A stretch of DNA of 64,000 bases from Streptomyces buecherae (lineage in GTDB: Bacteria > Actinomycetota > Actinomycetes > Streptomycetales > Streptomycetaceae): the NCBI RefSeq assembly GCF_014295035.1, contig NZ_CP060404.1, forward strand, positions 5,806,501 to 5,870,500, given 5' to 3'. A program made the translations under genes and the position numbers. This document shows positions 46,971 through 55,508 of this stretch, piece after piece (the first letter of the stretch is position 1; each line of letters begins with the position of its first letter). Below the pieces are notes generated by a model. That model did no database searches, was not told where the DNA came from, and worked only from the letters and a program-made list of their open reading frames with translations.

Positions 46971-47754
46971 CCGAACCGGCCGCTGGACGGCCTGGATCGT
47001 CTTCTTCGCGCTCTTCCTGCCCCTGTTCGCGCTGCCGCTCCTGGTCATCGTCGCCGCGTCCTTCGCCACCCACTGGAGCGGCGCCTTCCCCTCCGGGCCG
47101 ACCACCGAGCACTACGGCGCGGCGGTACGCGGCGAGTCCCTGGAGGCCCTCACCACCAGCCTGGTCACCGCGCTGACCGCCAGCGTCCTCGCGCTGGCCG
47201 TCGGCACCTGGGCGGCGCTCGCCGCGTCGGCGCTCGGCCGGCGCGCCAAGCGGCTCCTGGACGCGCTGTTCATGCTGCCGGTCGCGGTGCCCTCGGTGGT
47301 CGTCGGACTCGCCGTACTGGTCGCGTTCAGCCAGCCGCCGATGCTGCTCAACGGCACCCGCTGGATCGTCATCCTGGCGCACGGCGTGCTCGTCACCGCC
47401 TTCGCCTACCAGTCGGTCTCGGCCGCGCTCGCCCGCCTCGACCCGGCGTACGAGCAGGCCGCCGCCAGCCTCGGGGCCCGGCCCTGGCTGGTGCTGTGGC
47501 GGGTCAAGCTGCCCCTGCTGCTGCCCTCGCTCAACGCCGCGGCCGGGCTGTGCTTCGCGCTGTCCATGGGCGAGCTGAGCGCCACGATGATGCTCTACCC
47601 GCCGGACTGGATGCCGCTGCCGGTACGCGTCTTCACCGCCACCGACCGAGGCGCCCTGTTCACCGGCTCCGCCGTCGCCGTGGTGCTGATGGGCAGCACG
47701 CTCCTGGTCCTGCTGGCCGTCTCCCGCATCCGCACCCGCGCCAGCTACCGCTGA
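46957..47754 (+). CDS. ABC transporter permease 2, (amino)phosphonate-type importer
   Basis: This 265-residue permease with six helices carries the EAA loop YEQAAASLGARPWLVLWRVKLPLLLPSL and ends in basic residues. Together with permease 1 it forms the heterodimeric channel. It starts at GTG 46957 inside the end of permease 1 (14-base overlap), so equal amounts of the two subunits are expected. The final MELSATMMLYPPDWMPLPVRVF-like segment (GELSATMMLYPPDW) is typical of the 2-aminoethylphosphonate importer group. The assignment of substrate rests on neighbours. Confidence 0.9.
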   Translation: MLVHSRTGRWTAWIVFFALFLPLFALPLLVIVAASFATHWSGAFPSGPTTEHYGAAVRGESLEALTTSLVTALTASVLALAVGTWAALAASALGRRAKRLLDALFMLPVAVPSVVVGLAVLVAFSQPPMLLNGTRWIVILAHGVLVTAFAYQSVSAALARLDPAYEQAAASLGARPWLVLWRVKLPLLLPSLNAAAGLCFALSMGELSATMMLYPPDWMPLPVRVFTATDRGALFTGSAVAVVLMGSTLLVLLAVSRIRTRASYR

Positions 47755-47904
47755 CCCGCCCGCGCCGGGCCGGCCCCCGCCGGCCCGGCGCCGCGGCCCC
47801 CGTACGAACCCTCACCACCGCCCCCCAGACATCCCTCCCTCCCCGCAACCGACGTCCCCCCACGCGCACCCGCCACCCTCACCCGTTACGGAGACACCCC
47901 CGCC

Positions 47905-48978
47905 ATGCGCACCCCCGTCCGCTACCGCAGGTACCTCAAGCCCACCGCCGCCCTCGGCGGCGCCCTCCTCCTCGCCGGGACGCTGTCCGCCTGTAGCGAG
48001 ACCGCCGACAAGAACGCCAAGGTCGTCACCGTCTACAGCGCCGACGGCCTCAAGGGCGAGGACGGCAAGGGCTGGTACGACACGGTCTTCAAGGAGTTCG
48101 AGAAGAAGACCGGCATCGAGGTCAAGTACGTCGAGGGCGGCTCCGGCGAGATGGTGCAGCGCGCCGTCCGGGAGAAGTCCAACACCCAGGCCGACGTGCT
48201 CATCACGCTGCCGCCCTTCATCCAACAGGCCGACAAGAAGGGCCTGTTGAAGGCGTACACGCCCAAGGGCTCCGAGGCCGTGGCGCCCAGCGACAAGGAC
48301 GCCGACGGCAAGTGGACCTCGGTCGTCAACAACTACTTCTCCTTCGCCTACAACAAGAAGGAGCTGAAGCAGCCGCCGAAGACCTGGGATGAGCTGCTTG
48401 AGGGCAAGTACAAGAACAAGCTCCAGTACTCCACGCCGGGCGTCGCCGGCGACGGCACGGCCGTCGTCATCAAGGCGATGCACGACTTCGGCGGCAAGGA
48501 CGCCGCGATGAAGTACCTCGGCGACCTCCAGTCCAACAACGTCGGCCCGTCCTCCTCGACCAGCAAGCTCGCCCCCAAGGTCGACAAGGGCGAACTGCTC
48601 GTGTCCAACGGCGACGTGCAGATGAACTACGCCCAGTCCAAGTCCATGCCCAACCTCGGCATCTGGTTCCCGGCCAAGGACGGCGGCCCGCGCACCACCT
48701 TCGCGCTGCCGTACGCCGCCGGCCTGGTCAACAAGGCCCCGCACAGCGCCAACGGCCAGAAGTTCCTCGACTACCTGCTCAGCGAGGAAGCCCAGCGCCA
48801 GGTCAGCGCGGTCGGCGGCGGCTTCGCCGCCCGTACCGACATCGACGCCACCGACCCCAACGCCACCGCGCTCGCCGAACTCATGAAGGGCGTCGAGGTC
48901 TTCAAGCCGGACTGGAAGGACATCGACGAGCACTACACCGAGTACATCGACGCCTGGAAGTCCGCCACCGGCAACTGA
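47905..48978 (+). CDS. ABC transporter substrate-binding lipoprotein, (amino)phosphonate-type
   Basis: The 357-residue product has a lipoprotein signal (ALGGALLLAGTLSAC, lipid on the Cys near residue 30). The mature domain begins VVTVYSADGLKGEDGKGWYDTVFKEFEKKTGIEVKYVEGGSGE, as in family 1 binding proteins for 2-aminoethylphosphonate or iron. The conserved hinge segments PKTWDELLEGKYKNKLQYS and LPYAAGLVNKAPHS are present. There are no Tyr pairs typical of ferric-binding proteins at obvious positions, which supports the phosphonate role given by context. It sits on the outer face of the membrane and feeds the permeases. Confidence 0.92.
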   Translation: MRTPVRYRRYLKPTAALGGALLLAGTLSACSETADKNAKVVTVYSADGLKGEDGKGWYDTVFKEFEKKTGIEVKYVEGGSGEMVQRAVREKSNTQADVLITLPPFIQQADKKGLLKAYTPKGSEAVAPSDKDADGKWTSVVNNYFSFAYNKKELKQPPKTWDELLEGKYKNKLQYSTPGVAGDGTAVVIKAMHDFGGKDAAMKYLGDLQSNNVGPSSSTSKLAPKVDKGELLVSNGDVQMNYAQSKSMPNLGIWFPAKDGGPRTTFALPYAAGLVNKAPHSANGQKFLDYLLSEEAQRQVSAVGGGFAARTDIDATDPNATALAELMKGVEVFKPDWKDIDEHYTEYIDAWKSATGN

Positions 48979-49027
48979 CGCGCCCCGCCCGGCCGTTCCC
49001 GTCCGGGCCCCACGCGCCCTGCCAAGG

Positions 49028-49045
49028 TAACGGGTCTGGGCCAAG
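49028..49045. promoter_or_regulatory. Candidate GntR operator S3 upstream of the exported phosphodiesterase
   Basis: TAACGGGTCTGGGCCAAG repeats the S1 motif of 42708 (14 of the first 16 bases identical) after the binding-protein gene and about 100 bases before the phosphodiesterase start. It suggests a second promoter under the same regulator. Confidence 0.7.
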
Positions 49046-49148
49046 CGCCGGCGCACCGCGCCGGCGCCTGGCCCGGGCCCGGTGTGCCGCCCGGCACGCC
49101 GCTCGTTCGACACCGTCCACCACGCCCCCACCCCCAGCGGAGGACCCC

Positions 49149-50114
<966 letters not shown>

Positions 50115-50264
50115 CCTGGGGGCGCGTGGCGCGGGAGCGGGCCGCACAGCCGTCCGCTCCCGCGGGGGTCAAGGTCACTTCCGGCTGATTAGGCTGTGGG
50201 GACGCCCGCCGTACAGCGCGGTTCGGCCGGCGTCCCGCACACGTCGTACGGCAGGAGTCCGGTA

Positions 50265-51044
50265 ATGGCAGAGCGCAAGCCGATCGAGTCATGGCTGACC
50301 GACATGGACGGGGTGCTGATCCACGAGGGCACCCCGATCCGGGGGGCGGACGCCTTCCTCAAGCGCCTGCGCGACTCCGGCAAGCCCTTCCTCGTACTGA
50401 CCAACAACTCCATCTACACCCCGCGCGACCTGCACGCCCGCCTGTCACGGATGGGGCTTGAGGTGCCGGTGGAGAACATCTGGACCTCCGCCCTGGCCAC
50501 CGCGCAGTTCCTGGACGACCAGCGCCCGGGCGGCAGCGCGTACGTCATCGGCGAGGCCGGCCTGACCACCGCGCTGCACGACATCGGCTACGTGCTCAGC
50601 GACGCCGAGCCCGACTATGTCGTTCTCGGAGAAACACGCACGTACAGCTTCGAGGCGCTGACCAAGGCGATCCGCCTCATCAACGCGGGCTCCCGGTTCA
50701 TCGCCACCAACCCGGACGAGACCGGCCCCTCGGCCGAGGGCGCGCTGCCCGCGACCGGTTCGGTCGCCGCCCTCATCACCAAGGCCACCGGCCAGGAGCC
50801 GTACTTCGTCGGCAAGCCCAACCCCCTGATGATGCGGGCCGGCCTGAACGCGATCGGCGCCCACTCCGAGACCTCCGCGATGATCGGGGACCGGATGGAC
50901 ACGGACGTCCTCGCGGGCCTGGAAGCGGGCATGGAAACGTTTCTGGTGCTGACCGGCCTCACCCGCCCCGAGGAGGTCGACCGCCACCCCTTCCGCCCGT
51001 CGTGGGTCGTGGACTCCATCGCGGACCTGGTGGACCGGGTCTGA
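50265..51044 (+). CDS. HAD-IIA family phosphatase (NagD-like)
   Basis: This 259-residue phosphatase has motif I WLTDMDGVLIHEGTPIRGA (Asp nucleophile and general acid), motif II LTNNS, the type IIA cap domain, the motif III Lys in GKPNPLMM and motif IV MIGDRMDTDVLAGLEAG. It belongs to the NagD/4-nitrophenylphosphatase group, with likely sugar- or nucleotide-phosphate substrates. The ATG at 50265 follows caggag; a GTG at 50196 is not favoured. It follows the phosphonate locus but has its own promoter region. Confidence 0.92.
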   Translation: MAERKPIESWLTDMDGVLIHEGTPIRGADAFLKRLRDSGKPFLVLTNNSIYTPRDLHARLSRMGLEVPVENIWTSALATAQFLDDQRPGGSAYVIGEAGLTTALHDIGYVLSDAEPDYVVLGETRTYSFEALTKAIRLINAGSRFIATNPDETGPSAEGALPATGSVAALITKATGQEPYFVGKPNPLMMRAGLNAIGAHSETSAMIGDRMDTDVLAGLEAGMETFLVLTGLTRPEEVDRHPFRPSWVVDSIADLVDRV

Positions 51045-51179
51045 CACCAGCCCCGGCACGCGGCCACGCCGTGAGCCCCCCGTCTCGGCCCGTTCTCCCA
51101 CGCGAACGGACCAACACGGGGGAGGAGCGGATGCGGGTGGGTGGGGGACGGCGAAGGCTGGGAGGCCAGGAGGTTCACC

Positions 51180-51824
51180 ATGCGCTTCGTCCCCCGCACG
51201 TTGGGCGCCGCGGTGATCGCCGTCGGGGCGGTCGTCGCCGTGCTCGCCATCGGCTCGGCGGCCAACGAGTCACCGCGCCCCACGCTCGTCGTCAGCCCGG
51301 CCCACGCCCGGCCGGGCGGTGAGGTGGAGGTGCGGGCCTGGGGGTGCGAGGGGCGTGCCGGGGCCGTCGCGTCGCGGGCGTTCGTCGTGGACGGGCGGCT
51401 CGCGCCGGAGCCGAAGGGCGGGGACGGGCTCTTCGCGGAGGCGATGATCCGCGGCGCGGCCGATGGCGGCACCTACGACGTCACCGTGCGCTGCGACGGG
51501 CGCGCCGGTGTGGCCGTCGGCCGGGTGCACGTCGGCGCCGCGGGCCAGCGTCCCGACGACGCGCCCGCCGTGGCGCGGCCCGACCGGGCCGGCGACCACG
51601 CCCTGCCGCTGCCGGCCCGCTCGCCCGTCGCGCCGGTCCGCGCCGGGGGTGGCGGCACCGCGGGCGAGCCGCGCGCGGTGGCCGCCGCCGAGGAGGAGGT
51701 GCCGCGCGACGGTGACGTCGGGGTGGCGGAGGCGTACGGGTTGGCCCTCGCGGGCGGCACCGCGCTGACCCTCGGCGGCATGGCGTTGCACCGGCGCGGC
51801 CGGGCCGGCCGCCCCACCGGCTGA
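51180..51824 (+). CDS. Secreted membrane-anchored protein next to a class F sortase
   Basis: The 214-residue product has a signal peptide (LGAAVIAVGAVVAVLAIGSAA) and a beta-rich domain (PTLVVSPAHARPGGEVEVRAWGCEGRAG to VTVRCDGRAGVAVGRVHV) with two cysteines that may pair. A Pro/Ala/Gly linker follows, then a C-terminal hydrophobic helix with a basic end (LALAGGTALTLGGMALHRRGRAG). No LPxTG motif is present, so it is membrane-anchored rather than wall-linked. It lies 14 bases before the sortase gene and is probably co-transcribed and functionally tied to it. The start follows aggagg. Confidence 0.8.
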   Translation: MRFVPRTLGAAVIAVGAVVAVLAIGSAANESPRPTLVVSPAHARPGGEVEVRAWGCEGRAGAVASRAFVVDGRLAPEPKGGDGLFAEAMIRGAADGGTYDVTVRCDGRAGVAVGRVHVGAAGQRPDDAPAVARPDRAGDHALPLPARSPVAPVRAGGGGTAGEPRAVAAAEEEVPRDGDVGVAEAYGLALAGGTALTLGGMALHRRGRAGRPTG

Positions 51825-51838
51825 GCGGCGCGGCGCGG

Positions 51839-52510
51839 ATGGGTGCGGCAGCCACGCCGGGCGCCGGGCGCGGCCGGTTGCTGGTCGGGCTGGCCTGGGC
51901 GGCGGTGTTGGTGGCGCTGTGGTTGTGGGGCAAGGACGGTGGCGCGGGCGTCGGAGCGGCGCCGACCACCGGCGACGTGGCGGCGGTGGGCCGCCCCGGC
52001 GGGCGCGCCCTGCCGCCGCCGCACCCGCCGCTGTCCGCCGCCGCGCCCCGCGCGCTCGACGCGCCGGACGCCGAGGTGCGCCGGGCCCGCGTCGTCGGCC
52101 GTGGCCTCGACGCGGCGGGCGCGGTGGAGCCGCCGCCGTACGACAGGCCGGGCGACGTCGGCTGGTACCGCGCGGGCCCGCACCCGGGCGAGGCGGGCGC
52201 CGCGGTGCTGGTGGGGCACGTGGACACCGCGTCCAGGCCGGCGGTCTTCCACGGCCTGAGCGCGTTGGAGCCCAGGGACCGGGTGCGGGTGGCGCGGGCG
52301 GACGGGGCGGTGGCCGAGTTCACCGTGGAGGACATCGCGGTCGTCACCCGTGACCGGTTCGACGCCCACCGGGTGTACGGGCCGCGCCGGGCGGGCCGGG
52401 CCGAGCTGCGCCTGATCACCTGCGGCGGCACCTTCGACCGCGCCACCCGTACGTACAGCGCCAACGTCGTGGTCTCGGCGTACCTGACGGCGGTACGCCA
52501 CCCCGGCTGA
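51839..52510 (+). CDS. Class F sortase
   Basis: The 223-residue transpeptidase has an N-terminal membrane helix (residues 14-30). The sortase domain has the catalytic His127 (LVGHVDT), Cys195 (LITCGGTFD) and an Arg at 201 or 204. The TLxTC motif is replaced by LITCGG, as usual in class F of actinomycetes. The fold is complete (YDRPGDVGWYRAGPHPG at the start of the barrel). The substrate motif of class F enzymes is poorly known. The preceding gene is a likely partner. The LAATG protein at 40527-41675 is a less certain substrate, since that motif suits class E. Confidence 0.92.
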   Translation: MGAAATPGAGRGRLLVGLAWAAVLVALWLWGKDGGAGVGAAPTTGDVAAVGRPGGRALPPPHPPLSAAAPRALDAPDAEVRRARVVGRGLDAAGAVEPPPYDRPGDVGWYRAGPHPGEAGAAVLVGHVDTASRPAVFHGLSALEPRDRVRVARADGAVAEFTVEDIAVVTRDRFDAHRVYGPRRAGRAELRLITCGGTFDRATRTYSANVVVSAYLTAVRHPG

Positions 52511-52768
52511 CCCGCCTGTGACGGTGTGTCGGGGGTGACGGGTGAGGTGCGTGGGCCGGGCGCGTACGACGGGTCTCGCCGGGGCGGCTCGCGAGGCCGG
52601 TGGGCGGGGTGGCCGGGTGGGGCCGTTCGGGGTCGGGCGGGTGTCGCGGGTGGGCCGGTCGTGGCGGTCGGCGAGGAGGACGGGCGAGGGGGCCATGTCG
52701 CCGCGCGCTCGCGGGGCGCCGTCGCGGTACAACAGGGTGCCTACGGACACGGCTCGGGCAGGGACGGT

Positions 52769-53929
52769 GTGCAGGCATTGAAGCGACCAAACGTGTCCCC
52801 CGGGGAGACCGGCGCGGCCCGGCGCGGCGCGGCGCGGGGAGCGGCGGGGGTGTGGCGCGGCGCGCGCCGGTGGGCGCGGTGGGGTCGTCGCGGTGGGCGC
52901 CGGCGCGCGGTGGCCCGCCTGGTGCCGGCCATCGGGGTGGCGTTGCTGCTGGTGTCGGCGTGCTCGGCGCCGGCCGACTCCGAGGGCGGCCAGCGGCGCG
53001 TGGCCGACGTCGCCAAGCCGATCGCGCAGCGGCCGGCGTCGGTCGTGCCGTACTGGGTCAACCCGCGGGGCAACGCGGCCCGGCAGCTCGCCGCCTACCG
53101 TGCGGACGACCGGGCCGAGGAGGCCGAGCTGATCGAGCGCATCGCCCGGCAGCCGGTCGCCGAGTGGATCGGCGTGGAGGACCCGCGGGGGCGGGCGCGC
53201 GGCTTCACGGAGGCGGCGGTGGCGGCCGGCCGGGAGGCGCTGCTGGTGCTCTACAACATCCCGCACCGCGACTGCGGCCAGTACTCCAAGGGCGGCGCGC
53301 CCGACGGCGACGCGTACCGGCGCTGGCTGGGCCAGGTGATCGCCGGCATCGGGGACCGCCCCGCGACGGTGATCCTGGAACCGGACGCGCTGCCGCACGT
53401 GGAGGACGGCTGCACGCCGAGGAAGTTCCACGAGGAGCGGTTCGCGCTGCTCGCCGAGGCGGTGCACCGGCTGCGCGGGCTGCCGCGTACCAAGGTGTAC
53501 CTGGATGCCGGCAACCCGCACTGGATCACCGACCCGCGGCGGATGGCCGGGCCGCTCAGGCGGGCCGGCATCGACGCGGCCGACGGCTTCGCGCTGAACA
53601 TCGCCAACTACCAGACCACGCGGGAGAACACGGAGTACGGGAAGAGGCTGTCGGACCTGGTCGGCGGCAAGCACTTCGTGATCGACACCAGCCGCAACGG
53701 CCGCGGGCCGGCCCCCGGCGCGGACGATCCGCAGGCGTGGTGCAACCCGGGCCAGCGCGCCCTGGGCGAGCCGCCCACCACGCACACCGACGACGAGCGC
53801 GTGGACGCCTACCTGTGGGTCAAGCGCCCCGGCGAGTCGGACGGCACCTGCAAGGGCGGCCCCCGGGCCGGCGCGTGGTGGCCGGAGTACGCCCTGGAGC
53901 TGGCCCGCAACGCGCGCCGGGGCCCGTAG
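52769..53929 (+). CDS. Glycoside hydrolase family 6 lipoprotein
   Basis: The product of up to 386 residues carries a hydrophobic segment ending in a lipobox (LLLVSAC). The GH6 catalytic domain follows, with VPYWVNPRGNAARQLAAYRADD, EWIGVEDPRG, VLYNIPHRDCGQYSKGGAPDG, VILEPDALPHV (catalytic Asp in EPD), VYLDAGNPHWI, NIANYQTT, FVIDTSRNGRGP and AWCNPGQRALG. GH6 enzymes are inverting cellobiohydrolases or endoglucanases; the short catalytic domain without a cellulose-binding module suggests a membrane-anchored endoglucanase or wall-glucan enzyme. The start is uncertain: GTG 52769 is used here, but nearby downstream GTGs would also give a lipoprotein signal. Confidence 0.88.
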   Translation: MQALKRPNVSPGETGAARRGAARGAAGVWRGARRWARWGRRGGRRRAVARLVPAIGVALLLVSACSAPADSEGGQRRVADVAKPIAQRPASVVPYWVNPRGNAARQLAAYRADDRAEEAELIERIARQPVAEWIGVEDPRGRARGFTEAAVAAGREALLVLYNIPHRDCGQYSKGGAPDGDAYRRWLGQVIAGIGDRPATVILEPDALPHVEDGCTPRKFHEERFALLAEAVHRLRGLPRTKVYLDAGNPHWITDPRRMAGPLRRAGIDAADGFALNIANYQTTRENTEYGKRLSDLVGGKHFVIDTSRNGRGPAPGADDPQAWCNPGQRALGEPPTTHTDDERVDAYLWVKRPGESDGTCKGGPRAGAWWPEYALELARNARRGP

Positions 53930-54103
53930 CGCTCGAAGGGGCCGCCGGTGGCGCCGGGCGCGTTCCGTGCGGGCCCGCCGGGGCTCGTGACGCCGGGCGC
54001 GTTCCCGACTCGCCCGGCGGGACCCGGCAGGTCCCGTCTCCCGGCTTCTGTTCTCCGGTGCGGTGGCCGACGGCAACGATGCCGAGGAAGGCAGGGGCCG
54101 GGA

Positions 54104-54829
54104 TCAGTCGGGTGCGGGGCGGGCGGCCGAGCGCAGTCGGGTCCTGATGTTGCCGAAGTGGTCGCGGATCGCGGCCTCGGCGCGCAGCGTGTCGCCGGCG
54201 CGGACCGCCGCCAGGATCTCGCGGTGCTGCTCGCAGGTGACCTGGGGATCGGGGGTGCCGTCCACCAGGTCGGTGCGCACCCGGTGGAAGGCGTCCCAGA
54301 ACGCCTCAAGCACCTCGCTGAGCAACTGGTTGTCCAGGCCCCGGTAGAGCGCGGCGTGGAAGGCGCGGTCCGTCTCGGCGCGTACCGGGCCCCGCTCCGC
54401 CTCCGCCGCCATCCGCTCCACCAGCGCGTCCAGGGCGGCCAGGTCGGCGTCCGGGACCCGGCCGACCAGCCGGGTCAGCAGCCCGGTCTCCAGCGCTTCG
54501 CGCAGTTCCAGGAGCTGGAGCAGGCTGTCCTCGCCCCGGTAGTGCCCGGCGACGGTGCGAAAGGTCAGCCCCTCGATCATCGGGGCCATCGACATGGCGC
54601 CGACGTAGGTGCCGAAGCCGTGCCGGATCTCCACGATGCCCATGGCCTGGAGCGCCTTCAGCGCCTCGCGCACCGAGTTCCGGCTGACGCCCAGCAGCTC
54701 CATCAGCTCCGCCTCGGTGGGCAGCGGGGCCCCGGAGGGCAGGCGTCCGTCGATGATCAGCCGTTTGATGCGTTCCTGGATGTCGCTCGCCACTTTGCGA
54801 CTGTGCACCGCCACCTCCGATTTGGCCAT
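54104..54829 (-). CDS. FadR/GntR family regulator with FCD domain
   Basis: This 241-residue regulator has a GntR winged helix (KRLIIDGRLPSGAPLPTEAELMELLGVSRNSVREALKALQAMGIVEIRHGFGTYV, residues 21-75). The helical FCD ligand-binding domain follows (LELREALETGLLTRLV, DRAFHAALYRGLDNQLL, CEQHREILAAVRAGD), with the metal-binding Asp/His residues of the family. Members sense sugar acids or organic acids. No linked catabolic operon lies beside it here. It is transcribed in the same direction as tRNA-Lys, with the strong hairpin between them. Confidence 0.92.
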   Translation of the reverse strand: MAKSEVAVHSRKVASDIQERIKRLIIDGRLPSGAPLPTEAELMELLGVSRNSVREALKALQAMGIVEIRHGFGTYVGAMSMAPMIEGLTFRTVAGHYRGEDSLLQLLELREALETGLLTRLVGRVPDADLAALDALVERMAAEAERGPVRAETDRAFHAALYRGLDNQLLSEVLEAFWDAFHRVRTDLVDGTPDPQVTCEQHREILAAVRAGDTLRAEAAIRDHFGNIRTRLRSAARPAPD

Positions 54830-54885
54830 CCCCCGGACGCGCGGCCAGGGACCCGGCGCGGACGGCCGTGGTGACTGACGGAACG

Positions 54886-54924
54886 ACTGTGGGCCTCCTC
54901 GTCGGTGACGAGGAGGCCCACAGT
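54886..54924. terminator. Strong hairpin downstream of tRNA-Lys copy 1
   Basis: Perfect 18-base arms (actgtgggcctcctcgtc / gacgaggaggcccacagt) flank a 3-base loop. It lies 7 bases past the tRNA 3' end on the minus strand. Confidence 0.88.
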
Positions 54925-54930
54925 GTGACG

Positions 54931-55004
54931 TGCGCCGCCAGGGACTCGAACCCCGGACCCGCTGATTAAGAGTCAGCTGCTCTAACCAACTGAGCTAGCG
55001 GCGC
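54931..55004 (-). tRNA. tRNA-Lys (anticodon CUU), copy 1
   Basis: The minus strand gives a 74-base cloverleaf: acceptor gcgccgc/gcggcgc, D loop agctcagttggttagagc, anticodon loop CTCTTAA (anticodon CTT), T loop ggttcgagtcc. CCA is not encoded. It is identical over its whole length to the copy at 62554-62627. Upstream (minus strand), gggtaaggttttcgatgtca resembles the flank of copy 2. Confidence 0.96.
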
Positions 55005-55508
55005 GCGCTGACATCGAAAACCTTACCCGACGCCGGAGCGTGCTATCGACCGCCGTCGCGCCGTCCCGCGCTGGTCCGGGCTCCCGGGGTCGCCTGAGAG
55101 AGGCTTACGGCGGGCCGCCCGGATATCCCGAACGGCCGCCCGCCGCCGGGCCGTACGGGGACCGCGCGGGCGCCGGCCGCATTTCCCGTCGCCCGCGCTT
55201 TTGGGGGCGATCCGCCGGGCCTTGTGACGTGAAACACGTGCGCCCCAGCGGTCGCCCGCATTTCTCCGCGCTTCCTCGCCGCTCGCTTTGTCGCTCCCTT
55301 ACCGCATGGCTGCGGTCGAGTTCTCGGGCCGAAAGTCCCGGGCTTTCGGGACTTTGGACTGCCGGTTGTCGGGTTTCGCTCTGTGAAGATCATTCCGTTG
55401 CTCATGTCACCAGTTACTCCGTCAACATGCGGTTTGTCCGAGTAGTTGAGAAGCTGAGAAGCGCGCGCAGCGCCGTGAAGTGTTCGCAGAACCTCGGAGG
55501 GGATGGGT
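55005..55508. other. Intergenic region between tRNA-Lys and the NlpC/P60 gene
   Basis: These 504 bases hold the tRNA-Lys promoter at the left (minus strand, gtaaggt about 20 bases upstream of the tRNA) and the promoter of the wall hydrolase at the right. Composition is lower in GC from 55220 to 55500 (ttgtgacgtgaaac, ctttgtcgctccctt, ttcgctctgtgaagatcattcc). Inverted cccgggctttcggg-like sequence (agtcccgggctttcgggact, 55336-55355) forms a short hairpin. No gene is seen. Confidence 0.45.
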
